A stretch of 64,000 bases of DNA, taken from positions 62,001 to 126,000 of the forward strand of contig NZ_MLYO01000072.1 of the NCBI RefSeq assembly GCF_001866665.1, written 5' to 3'. Source of the stretch: Streptomyces monashensis. GTDB taxonomy: Bacteria > Actinomycetota > Actinomycetes > Streptomycetales > Streptomycetaceae. Shown in pieces: positions 50,854-58,473 of this stretch. How positions within the stretch are numbered: position 1 is the first letter of the stretch; the number at the start of each line of letters is the position of its first letter. Made by a program: the position numbers and the translations under genes. Below the pieces are notes generated by a model. The model had not been told where the DNA came from. It did no database searches and was given only the letters and a program-made list of their open reading frames with translations.

Positions 50854-52876
50854 CGCTCGCGGCGCCCGTCTCCAGGTGCCCGGTGAGCCGGCGCGACCAG
50901 GTCCCGTCGGAGTCCACGGTCACCGTGAAGTCGTACCAGCCGTTCTGGTACGCGACGGCGTTGAAGAAGTCCTCCGTCGAGGCGCCGGCGGCGACGGTGT
51001 AGGTCCAGGGGCCGTCGCCGCGGTAGTGGTTCGAGGTGATGGTGAACCTCACCGACGACGACCCGGAGTTGGTCATCCCGATGTAGAGCGCGAGCTTGCC
51101 GGTGCCGGGCTCGACGGCGTAACGGGCGCGCACCTCGGCCGACTTGCCCGCCTTCGTGGCGTCCCCCTGGAAGCGGCGCAGGAAGCGGTTGGGGCCGACC
51201 ATGGTCAGGTCGTACTGTCCGCCCCCGAAGCCGGTCCCGATGTTGAAGAAGTCGGAGGCGGTGCCGCCCGCGTCGACCGTGTACGGGTACGGCGTGGTGT
51301 CGCGGTAGGCGTTCGGGTGGATGGAGAAGTGGGCGGCGCGGGAGGCCGGGGTGCCCTGGTTGGTCATGGTGAACCAGGCGAGGGTCTTGCCGGCCGCGTC
51401 GAACTCCAGGTGGTCCAGGTAGCCGTTCGGCTGGTACGGCAGCGCGCGGGCGGGCCGGGTGCCGGGCTCCTGGGCGGGCAGGGCGTTGTCCGTGGGCACC
51501 GGATTGGGCAGCGGGCCGCAGGTGTTGATGCCGATGACGCTGGTCGCGGGCAGCGTGACCGCTCCGTGGACCGGGTTGGCGAAGTCGAAGACACCGGTGA
51601 GGTCGCCGCTGACCGCGCGCCGCCAGTCGCTGATGTTGGCGCACCGCACGGGCGTGCCGAGCGCGGTCGTCCAGGTCTCCAGGAAGCGCAGCACCGAGGT
51701 GTGCTCGAAGACCTCCGAGGAGACCCAGCCGCCGCGCGTCCAGGGCGAGATGACGATCATCGGGACGCGGAACCCGAAGCCGTAGGGCACGCCGTTCAGG
51801 AACTCCCCGGCCGTGCCGGCGGGCGGCACCGGCGGGGGCACGTGGTCGAAGTAGCCGTCGTTCTCGTCGTAGTTGAGGAACAGGACGGTCGAGTCGAACA
51901 CGTCCGGGTCGGCGGCGAGGGCCTGGTAGACCATGCTCACGAAGTGGGCGCCGTCGCCGGGCGGGGCGTAGGGGTGCTCGGAGAAGGCCTGGTTGGCGAC
52001 CACCCAGGACACCTGGGGGAGGGTGCCCGCGACGACGTCGGCCTTGATCGCGGCGGCGATGTCGTCCGGGGTCGAGCCCGTCACGCTCGGCACCGAGGAC
52101 ATGCCCCGGTCGTACAGCGGGTCGCCGGCCTTGGCGTCCGCGAAGTTCTTGAAGTAGGCGCAGCCGTTGTCCCCATAGTTGTCGGCCGCGTTCTGGTAGA
52201 CCTTCCAGGACACCCCGGCGGCCTGGAGCGCCTCGGCGTAGGTCTGCCAGGTCAGGCCGGACTCGTCGCCGCCGTCGTAGGAGGAGGAGTCCACCTTGCC
52301 GCTCCACAGGAAGGTGCGGTTGGGGCCGGTGGCGCTGAGGGTGGAGCAGAAGTAGGCGTCGCAGACGGTGTAGTTGTCCGCGAGCGCGTAGTGGAACGGG
52401 ATGTCGGAGCGGTCCAGGTAGCCGAGCGAGCGGACGTTGCCGACGCCCGCGACCCAGTTGTCCATCCGGCCCTTGTTCCAGGCGGAGTGCTGCGAGGACC
52501 ACGAGTGCGGCAGGTCGCCGTTGCACTGCGCCAGGGTCTCGCCGTCCTTGCCGCCGGCCGACGGGGTCGCGCTCAGCTTCCACGGGTATTGCCGGCCCAG
52601 TCCGTTCGGCTGGTTGAAGACCGGGTATCCACCGCCGAGGATGATGCCGCTGCGGTCGTCGAACCCGCGCACGCCCTTCAGACGGCCGAAGTAGTGGTCG
52701 AAGCTGCGGTTCTCCTGCATGAGGATCACCACGTGCTGTACGTCCTTGATCGTGCCCGTCGCCGTGGCCGCTGCGGCCGACGCCGACGCCGTACGGGTGG
52801 TGCCGGCGCCCAGCGCCACACCCGCCGCGACGGACGCGCCCAGTCCCACGAAGCCTCTGCGGCTGATCGGTGTCAT
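50843..52876 (-). CDS. Tat-exported phosphocholine-specific phospholipase C
   Basis: A 677-aa protein; ATG 52876 begins the Tat signal SRRGFVGLGASVAAGVALG. The phosphoesterase domain begins HVVILMQENRSFDHYFG and continues with CDAYFCSTLSATGPNR, NYDENDGYFDHVPPP and GFGFRVPMIVISPWTRGGW, all conserved in PlcC/PlcN-type enzymes and acid phosphatase AcpA relatives. Two C-terminal DUF756 domains are at about 465-565 and 580-670. It releases phosphocholine from lipids outside the cell. A PHO-box-like repeat lies upstream, so phosphate-limited expression is expected. Confidence 0.93.
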   Translation of the reverse strand: MTPISRRGFVGLGASVAAGVALGAGTTRTASASAAAATATGTIKDVQHVVILMQENRSFDHYFGRLKGVRGFDDRSGIILGGGYPVFNQPNGLGRQYPWKLSATPSAGGKDGETLAQCNGDLPHSWSSQHSAWNKGRMDNWVAGVGNVRSLGYLDRSDIPFHYALADNYTVCDAYFCSTLSATGPNRTFLWSGKVDSSSYDGGDESGLTWQTYAEALQAAGVSWKVYQNAADNYGDNGCAYFKNFADAKAGDPLYDRGMSSVPSVTGSTPDDIAAAIKADVVAGTLPQVSWVVANQAFSEHPYAPPGDGAHFVSMVYQALAADPDVFDSTVLFLNYDENDGYFDHVPPPVPPAGTAGEFLNGVPYGFGFRVPMIVISPWTRGGWVSSEVFEHTSVLRFLETWTTALGTPVRCANISDWRRAVSGDLTGVFDFANPVHGAVTLPATSVIGINTCGPLPNPVPTDNALPAQEPGTRPARALPYQPNGYLDHLEFDAAGKTLAWFTMTNQGTPASRAAHFSIHPNAYRDTTPYPYTVDAGGTASDFFNIGTGFGGGQYDLTMVGPNRFLRRFQGDATKAGKSAEVRARYAVEPGTGKLALYIGMTNSGSSSVRFTITSNHYRGDGPWTYTVAAGASTEDFFNAVAYQNGWYDFTVTVDSDGTWSRRLTGHLETGAASVSG

Positions 52877-52957
52877 TCGCCCCGTCCTCGTCACCGGTGC
52901 GCCCGTGCGGCACACCGCGCGACAGGGTGCACGGGGTGATCGTCAGGGTCCATACCC

Positions 52958-52979
52958 GTGCGGTGAGGCGGAGGTGAAC
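52958..52979 (-). promoter_or_regulatory. PHO-box-like direct repeat upstream of the phospholipase gene
   Basis: Minus strand GTTCACCTCCG followed by CCTCACCGCAC, two 11-nt units both with TCACC at the same position. This is the arrangement PhoP uses in Streptomyces. It is followed by a GGTATG -10-like element and lies about 80 nt before the start codon. Confidence 0.55.
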
Positions 52980-53004
52980 AAAAGTCAAAGGACGCCGACG
53001 CCGC

Positions 53005-53418
53005 TCAGACCCCGCCGAACAGAGCGCTCAGCCCCCGTTCCACCACCCGCGCGACGTCCTCCTGTCCGGGCGCCACCGCCTGGTAGGTCCGCAGCAGGAA
53101 ACGACGCAGGGCCAGGGCCTGGAACTGGAGCAGGGCCATCCCGTGGGGCGAGTGGAACTCCAGCACCGTCCGGGTGCGGCCGTACGGCCAGATCTGCACG
53201 TCCCCGTGACCGGCCGGGGCGCGCAGCCCGTCGTCGAGCAGGGAGCGCGCGAAGGTCCAGGTGACGTCCTCGCCCTCCAGGGACGCCTCGGCGGGGAAGT
53301 CGACGAAGACGGCCAGCGGGTCGTCGGCGGTGTACCGCAGGGTGGCCGACACCGGGATCTCCTGGTCCTCGGCCGTGATGAGCCGGGCGAGCACGGGCTG
53401 TTCGACAGTGGTCTCCAT
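53005..53418 (-). CDS. SsgA-like (SALP) sporulation/cell division regulator
   Basis: A 137-aa protein from ATG 53418. ATLRYTADDPLAVFVDFP, TWTFARSLLDDGLRAPAGHGDV and FHSPHGMALLQFQALALRRFL are the hallmarks of SsgA-like proteins. These are actinomycete-specific and guide septum placement and peptidoglycan remodelling; SsgB recruits FtsZ. The C-terminus GQEDVARVVERGLSALFGGV is longer than in SsgB. The start codon lies in a short inverted repeat (CTCCAT-ATAAAC-ATGGAG), which may hinder translation. Confidence 0.92.
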   Translation of the reverse strand: METTVEQPVLARLITAEDQEIPVSATLRYTADDPLAVFVDFPAEASLEGEDVTWTFARSLLDDGLRAPAGHGDVQIWPYGRTRTVLEFHSPHGMALLQFQALALRRFLLRTYQAVAPGQEDVARVVERGLSALFGGV

Positions 53419-53766
53419 GTTTATATGGAGTGCGCGGAGGCCCTTCGCATGCCGCCAAATCCGGTCAGAGTTCGATGAGTACAGGCCGGTCGGCACATGG
53501 ACGAACAGAGGCGCGTCGAACACCCGCGCGGGCGCGACGCGAAGGCCGCTTGCACGGGCCAACTCTCGTAGCTTTTCTACGACTTGCCCTACCCGGCGCG
53601 TACGTCATTCATACCCGCGGATCACTCAGGGAAGACTCTGGCATATGCCGGAAGCACCACCGTATCGTGTGTTGCCAAATCCCTTACAGGGCGTCGCGGG
53701 CTGTGCCACAGTCGTAACCGGTCCCCCGTCCTGCCCAGGCCGTATCGTCCCCCTTCGGAGTGCGTC
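53419..53766. other. 348-bp divergent gap between SsgA-like and PP2C genes
   Basis: No convincing gene. It holds the inverted repeat over the SsgA-like start (53413-53430), a TCGTAG-CTTTT-CTACGA hairpin at 53566-53582, and a perfect GGCATATGCC palindrome near 53639. Promoters for both flanking genes are expected here; none is clear by eye. Confidence 0.4.
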
Positions 53767-55221
53767 ATGCCGTCCCCAGTCTCCGCGGGCCGCCCAGCCG
53801 CCCAGCCACCCGGGCGCGGCTCGGTCGAGGCACTGATCACACAGACGCGGCGGCTCAAGGGCGACGTGGACGCCGTGCGGCGGGACACCCGGATCGACGG
53901 TGCGGACCCCGAGGAACGCTGGCAGCGCGCCCTGTACGACCTCGCCCTGCACCAACTGGACGACCTGGACAACCACTTGGCCCAGCTCCGGGACGGCCCC
54001 GACCCCGCGCCGGCCGCCTCCCCCGAGCCCGCCCCGGCCCGGACCGGCACGGCGCCCGCGCCGCCCCGAGCGCCGTCCGCTGCCCCGCCCGGCTCGCTGC
54101 TCAGCAGGGTCGGCAGCGCGGAGTGGAACCTGCTGACCGACGAGGCCACCTGGTCCGGCGAGCTGTACCAGATCCTCGGCCGCGACCCGGCCGACCCCGC
54201 CCTCACCCTGGACGAACTGCCCTCGCTGGTCCTGGAGGAGGACCGGCCGAAGCTGACCGCGATGGTGACGGGCTGTCTGGTCGACGGCAGGCCGATCGAC
54301 GGCGAGTTCCGCGTCGCACGGCCCGACGGCTCCGAACGCACGGTGCACATGATGGGCGAGCCCGTACTCGGCGCCGACGGCGGCACCGCGTCGATGTGGG
54401 CCGTACTGCGCGACGTCAGCGAACTGCGCCGCACCCAGCGCACGGTGCGCGAGACCCGTGACTCCCTGCACCGCCGGCGCACGGAGGAACAGACCGAGCA
54501 CCGGATCGCGGCCGAGGTGCAGGAGGCCGTACTGCCGCCCTGGCTCGGATCCTTGCGGCTCCCGCCGCCGGGACCGAGCCCCCTCGACCTCGCCGCCCAG
54601 CGCCTCCCCGCGGCGGCGAGCACTCTCATCGGCGCCGACTGGTACGACGCGCTGGACCTGCCCGGCGGCGAGACCCTGCTCAGCGTCGGCGACCTCACCG
54701 GACACGGGGTCGCCGTCGCCTCGGGCATGGCGATGCTGCTCGGTGCCGTGCGCGGCATGGCGCTGGCCGGCACCGGTCCGGGTGAACTCCTCGGCATGCT
54801 GAACCAGTTACTGGACGTCACCGTGCAGCCCGCCCTGGGCAGCGCCGTCTGCTGCCGCTACCGACCCGATTCCCGCACCCTGGTCTGGGCGCAGGCAGGA
54901 CACCCCGCCCCGCTGCTGTACCGCGACGGGACGGGGCGGATGCTGACCGCGCCGGACGGCGTGCTGCTCGGCGCGACCTCGGGCGCCGTCTACGGGCAGG
55001 CCGAGGAGACTCTCCGGCCGGGCGACGTCCTGCTTCTGCACACCGACGGGCTGGTGCCGGGGCAGACGCCGACGGCGGCCGTGGACCGGCTACTCGGCCT
55101 CGGCCCACGGTTCGGCGCGGCGTGCACCGCGCAGGACTGTGTGCGGACGGTGGTCGAGGAGTTCGGCGGAGCAGGACGCGAGGACGACGCGTGCGTACTC
55201 GTCGCCAGGATCACGGTCTGA
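53767..55221 (+). CDS. PAS-domain SpoIIE/RsbU-type PP2C phosphatase
   Basis: A 484-aa protein from ATG 53767 with GGAG six nt upstream. An N-terminal helical region (1-75) and Pro/Ala-rich linker (about 80-110) precede a PAS fold (about 120-225, EWNLLTDEATWSGELYQILG) and a PP2C domain (about 240-484). The domain has metal ligands in GADWYDAL, GDLTGHGVAVA and GREDDACVL. Such phosphatases typically dephosphorylate anti-sigma antagonists. No antagonist gene is adjacent. An ANTAR-like or GAF domain is not present. Confidence 0.9.
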   Translation: MPSPVSAGRPAAQPPGRGSVEALITQTRRLKGDVDAVRRDTRIDGADPEERWQRALYDLALHQLDDLDNHLAQLRDGPDPAPAASPEPAPARTGTAPAPPRAPSAAPPGSLLSRVGSAEWNLLTDEATWSGELYQILGRDPADPALTLDELPSLVLEEDRPKLTAMVTGCLVDGRPIDGEFRVARPDGSERTVHMMGEPVLGADGGTASMWAVLRDVSELRRTQRTVRETRDSLHRRRTEEQTEHRIAAEVQEAVLPPWLGSLRLPPPGPSPLDLAAQRLPAAASTLIGADWYDALDLPGGETLLSVGDLTGHGVAVASGMAMLLGAVRGMALAGTGPGELLGMLNQLLDVTVQPALGSAVCCRYRPDSRTLVWAQAGHPAPLLYRDGTGRMLTAPDGVLLGATSGAVYGQAEETLRPGDVLLLHTDGLVPGQTPTAAVDRLLGLGPRFGAACTAQDCVRTVVEEFGGAGREDDACVLVARITV

Positions 55222-55262
55222 GCCCCGGAACACGAATCAACCGGTACGACCGGTAAGGGAAC

Positions 55263-55294
55263 TGAGCGCGCGGGCCCCTGTGCCCGTGCGCTCA
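55263..55294. terminator. Bidirectional hairpin terminator
   Basis: A 13-bp stem, 55263-55275 with 55282-55294, one G-U pair and a 6-nt loop. It overlaps the stop codon of the leftward NsdA-like gene and follows the phosphatase gene. Confidence 0.7.
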
Positions 55295-56782
55295 CGCCTG
55301 AGCGCTGCCGCCCTTGGCCCTCGGCGTGGGCAGGGCACTCCTGATCTCCTCCCGCAGTTGGTGGATCTTCGGGTACTCGGCGTACTGGGCGGTGAGCTGG
55401 TACATCTGGCGCAGCCGGTCCCAGGTGCGACGCGAGGAGTTCGAACCCATCGACATCAGCGCCAGCCGGGCGAAGCGGTCGGCCTGTTCCGGGTCGTCGG
55501 CGATGAAGCAGGCCGACGCCATGGACAGATGGTCGAAGATCTTCGACCGCTCCCGCCCGTCGACGCGCAGGGCGAGCGCCTTCTCCGCGTAGTACTGGGC
55601 GTGCGCGGCCGCACTCGGGTCGAAGTCCGCCAGCGTGCGGTAGGCGAGGGCCTGCATGCCGTACAGGTCCTCGTCCTTGAAGGTCTGCATCCAGTCCGGC
55701 GCTTCCGCGTCCTGCCGGTCGGAGACGAAGAGGTCCTCCGCCTGGCCGAGCGTGCGGCGCATCGCCTGGCCCTTGCCCATCGAGGCCTGCGCCCAGGCCT
55801 CGATGGTGTGGAACATCGCCTTCGTACGCGGCTGGAGGCGCTCGCCGGAGCCGGTCTGGGCGAGCTTCATCAGGTCCAGGGCGTCGTCGGGCCGGCCCAG
55901 GTGCACCATCTGCCGGGCCGCGCGGGACAGTGCCTCCCCCGCGCGGGGGCGGTCGCCGCCCTCGCGGGCGGCATGGGCGGCGATGACGAAGTACTTCTGC
56001 GCCGTGGGCTCCAGGCCGACGTCGTGCGACATCCAGCCCGCGAGGACGGCGAGGTTGGCCGCGACGCCCCACAGGCGGCGCTGGAGATGAGGTGGATGGT
56101 GGTAGGCGAGCATGCCGCCCACCTCGTTGAGCTGGCCCACTACCGCCTTGCGCTGGAGCCCGCCGCCGCGGGCCGCGTCCCAGGCACGGAACACCTCGAC
56201 CGAGCGCTCCAGCTCCTCCACCTCCTGCGATCCGATGGGGGCGGCCTCGTAGCGGTCGAACCCGGCGGGGTCGGCGTGCAGGGGGTCGTCGAGGACGGGG
56301 GCGTCGGCCTTCAGAGCCGGGTCGGTGTGCAGCCAGTCGTGCATGGCGCTGCTGAGTGTGGATCCCGCGGCGAGCGCGGCACCCGCGCCCACCAAGCCGC
56401 GTCGGTTGAGCATGAGGTCCATTCCCGTGAATTCGGTGAGGACCGCAGCCGTGCGCTCGGGCGCCCACGGCACGCCGTCGGGATGTTCCTCGATCCCGCC
56501 GTCCTGCCGTTTCCCGTTACGCCCGTGCCGCACCAGACCGAGGTCCTCGATGGTCACGACACGGCCGAGACGCTCGGTGAACAGGGCCGCCAGCACCCGC
56601 GGCACCGGATCGCGCGGGATCTCTCCCGTGTCGATCCAACGCCGCACCCGGGAGGTGTCGGTCGACAACTGGGGGTGGCCCATGGCCGCCGCCTGCTTGT
56701 TGACCAGCCTCGCGAGTTCGCCCTTGGACCAGCCGGCCAGGCCGAACAGGTCCGAAAGGCGGGTGTTGGGTTGTCCGCTCAC
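55292..56782 (-). CDS. NsdA/NsdB-like TPR regulatory protein
   Basis: A 496-aa protein from GTG 56782 (GGGGG seven nt upstream). The N-terminus TRLSDLFGLAGWSKGELARL with STDTSRVRRWIDTGE is an HTH-like region conserved in the NsdA family. A short hydrophobic segment (GLVGAGAALAAGS, about 130) is followed by helical TPR-type repeats (HAAREGGDRPRAGEALSRAA, HLGRPDDALDLMKLAQ, AEKALALRV) to the end. NsdA and NsdB are negative regulators of antibiotic production and development in S. coelicolor. Assignment to this family is from memory of the N-terminal pattern. Confidence 0.7.
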   Translation of the reverse strand: MSGQPNTRLSDLFGLAGWSKGELARLVNKQAAAMGHPQLSTDTSRVRRWIDTGEIPRDPVPRVLAALFTERLGRVVTIEDLGLVRHGRNGKRQDGGIEEHPDGVPWAPERTAAVLTEFTGMDLMLNRRGLVGAGAALAAGSTLSSAMHDWLHTDPALKADAPVLDDPLHADPAGFDRYEAAPIGSQEVEELERSVEVFRAWDAARGGGLQRKAVVGQLNEVGGMLAYHHPPHLQRRLWGVAANLAVLAGWMSHDVGLEPTAQKYFVIAAHAAREGGDRPRAGEALSRAARQMVHLGRPDDALDLMKLAQTGSGERLQPRTKAMFHTIEAWAQASMGKGQAMRRTLGQAEDLFVSDRQDAEAPDWMQTFKDEDLYGMQALAYRTLADFDPSAAAHAQYYAEKALALRVDGRERSKIFDHLSMASACFIADDPEQADRFARLALMSMGSNSSRRTWDRLRQMYQLTAQYAEYPKIHQLREEIRSALPTPRAKGGSAQA

Positions 56783-56840
56783 GTCAAGCCCCCAGGTTCT
56801 CGGCTGACTTGACAGTAGCCCCGTGGAGGTTGCCGAGCGA

Positions 56841-57077
56841 CTATTCGCCAGGGTTCGCCAGGGTGCGCCAGATGGTGTGCCACTGCCCATCGGGTGTCAG
56901 GTAGGAACGCGCCACCCCGACCCGGTCACCCCAAGTCGGCGAGAGCCGACGGGCGTCGATATGACAGGGGCATTCCCCAGGGTGTCCCGGGCGACCGGGC
57001 CGGGTTGCGCGCAAGGACTTGCACAGGCAGGCACCGCAGGCACACGAAGGGATCTGTTTCTCCCATGTACGCAGCAT
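56841..57077 (-). CDS. Hypothetical small protein, doubtful
   Basis: A 78-aa frame on the strand opposite the APH-like gene leader. It has four Cys near the N-terminus (CACGACLCK) and ends VARSYLTPDGQWHTIWRTL ANPGE, which looks protein-like. It overlaps the first 13 nt of the APH-like gene antisense and has no strong ribosome binding site. It may be the C-terminal end of a lost gene or a real small protein; low confidence. Confidence 0.25.
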   Translation of the reverse strand: MLRTWEKQIPSCACGACLCKSLRATRPGRPGHPGECPCHIDARRLSPTWGDRVGVARSYLTPDGQWHTIWRTLANPGE

Positions 57078-58204
57078 CGTCCTCCGTGTCCGCCCCGCCC
57101 CGGCCGCTGCGCTCCCGCCCGGCGGGCGGCGGGCCGTACCTCGACCCGGTGGCGCGTCCGGGCGGACCCGTACCGGTCGCGGGCCGGCTCCGGCGCGTGC
57201 CGGGCCAGCCCGGTACGCCGCCGCTCAGCGGAAGACTCGACCTGTCCGGCCCCCAGGGGGCCCAGCTGCGCGCCGCGATCGCCTCGGTGCACCGGATCTG
57301 CCCGGAGTTCGCTCCGGTGCAGGTGCTGCGGCGCAGCGGGCGGTCCGTCCTGATCGTGGGGACGACCGGGCGCAGTACGGCCGTGGCCAAGTGTCTGCTG
57401 GACCGATCGCCCGCCTGGGCCGAGCGGATCCGCCATGAAATAGCCGCATACCGCTCGTTCGTCCGGCACCGACCCCCGGTCCGTGTGCCCCGGCTGATCG
57501 CGGCGGATCCGGACAACTGCACCCTGGTGATCGAGCGGATGCCGGGCCGGGTGGCGGCGCTCCAGCGGCATCCGGCGGAGGCACCGCCCCGCCCGGACAT
57601 CCGGGCCGCGCTGGGCGCGGTCTGCCGGGTGAACGCCTGGCGGCCTCCCGCGGGTACGTTCGACAAGCCGCTGGAGTACGGCGCCCGGATCGCCCGGTTC
57701 CACGAGCTGGGCCTGCTCACCGACCGGGACCTCGGCGACCTCCAGAAGCTGCTGCACGGCATCGCCCACGAGGTCGGCCGGCACGGCATGCTCCAGTTCA
57801 ACCACGGCGACGCCCTGCTCTCGAACATCCTGCTGTCCCCGGCCGGTCCAGTGCTGGTGGACTGGGAGCACGCGGGCTGGTATCTGCCGGGGTACGACCT
57901 GGCGACGCTGTGGCTGGTCCTCGGGGACGCGCCGGTGGCCCGGCGGCAGATCAGCCAGATCGCCCAGTCGGCGGGCCCGGCCTCCCGGGACGCCTTCCTG
58001 GTGAACCTGATGCTGCTGCTCACCCGGGAGATCCGGACGTACGAGACCGCGGTGCAGCGCTCGATGCAGGACACGGCTCCGGCGGCCCCGGTCCAGCCGG
58101 GTGCCGCGCCGTCCGGCGAGGAACAGCGGCTGCTGCTCCGGCGGCTGCACGACGACTGTCAGCTGGCCCGCAAGGCCGTGCGAGCGGCGGTCGGTACCCG
58201 CTGA
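57065..58204 (+). CDS. Aminoglycoside-phosphotransferase-fold kinase (APH family)
   Basis: A 379-aa protein from ATG 57065. The N-terminal 60 residues are Pro/Gly-rich. The kinase fold follows: VAKCLLDRSPAWAERIRHEI with the ATP Lys and Glu, VIERMPGR hinge, catalytic NHGDALLSNILL (Asp) and metal-binding VDWEHAGWYLPGYDLATLW. APH-fold enzymes phosphorylate small molecules such as choline, sugars or drugs; the substrate here is unknown and resistance should not be assumed. A 22-bp perfect hairpin terminator follows. Confidence 0.85.
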   Translation: MYAASSSVSAPPRPLRSRPAGGGPYLDPVARPGGPVPVAGRLRRVPGQPGTPPLSGRLDLSGPQGAQLRAAIASVHRICPEFAPVQVLRRSGRSVLIVGTTGRSTAVAKCLLDRSPAWAERIRHEIAAYRSFVRHRPPVRVPRLIAADPDNCTLVIERMPGRVAALQRHPAEAPPRPDIRAALGAVCRVNAWRPPAGTFDKPLEYGARIARFHELGLLTDRDLGDLQKLLHGIAHEVGRHGMLQFNHGDALLSNILLSPAGPVLVDWEHAGWYLPGYDLATLWLVLGDAPVARRQISQIAQSAGPASRDAFLVNLMLLLTREIRTYETAVQRSMQDTAPAAPVQPGAAPSGEEQRLLLRRLHDDCQLARKAVRAAVGTR

Positions 58205-58207
58205 CGG

Positions 58208-58259
58208 GCACGAGGGTCCGCGGTGCGCCAGAGCGGCGGCGCACCGCGGACCCTCGTGC
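58208..58259 (+). terminator. Strong hairpin terminator after the APH-like gene
   Basis: A perfect 22-bp stem (58208-58229 with 58238-58259) with an 8-nt loop, three nt after the stop codon. No U-tract, as usual in Streptomyces. Confidence 0.9.
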
Positions 58260-58473
58260 GTCCGGGCGCACCACCCGCCACGGGCACCACTGGTGTATGC
58301 CACTGACGCCCCGCAGGCCCGTGCCCCGCCGAGGCGAAACTCGCCGGAACCCCGTTGTGACATGGGAAATCCACGGCCCGAATGCATCATTGACGGATCG
58401 TCGGCAAGCCGGTACCACTGACGCAGCTCGGCGCCGTACGACCCTGCACGCCCGCCTGTCTCAGGAGGCCGCA

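Noticed and set aside
57065..58204. Antibiotic resistance gene
   Set aside because: The APH fold alone does not show drug phosphorylation, and no resistance-specific motif or resistance context is present.
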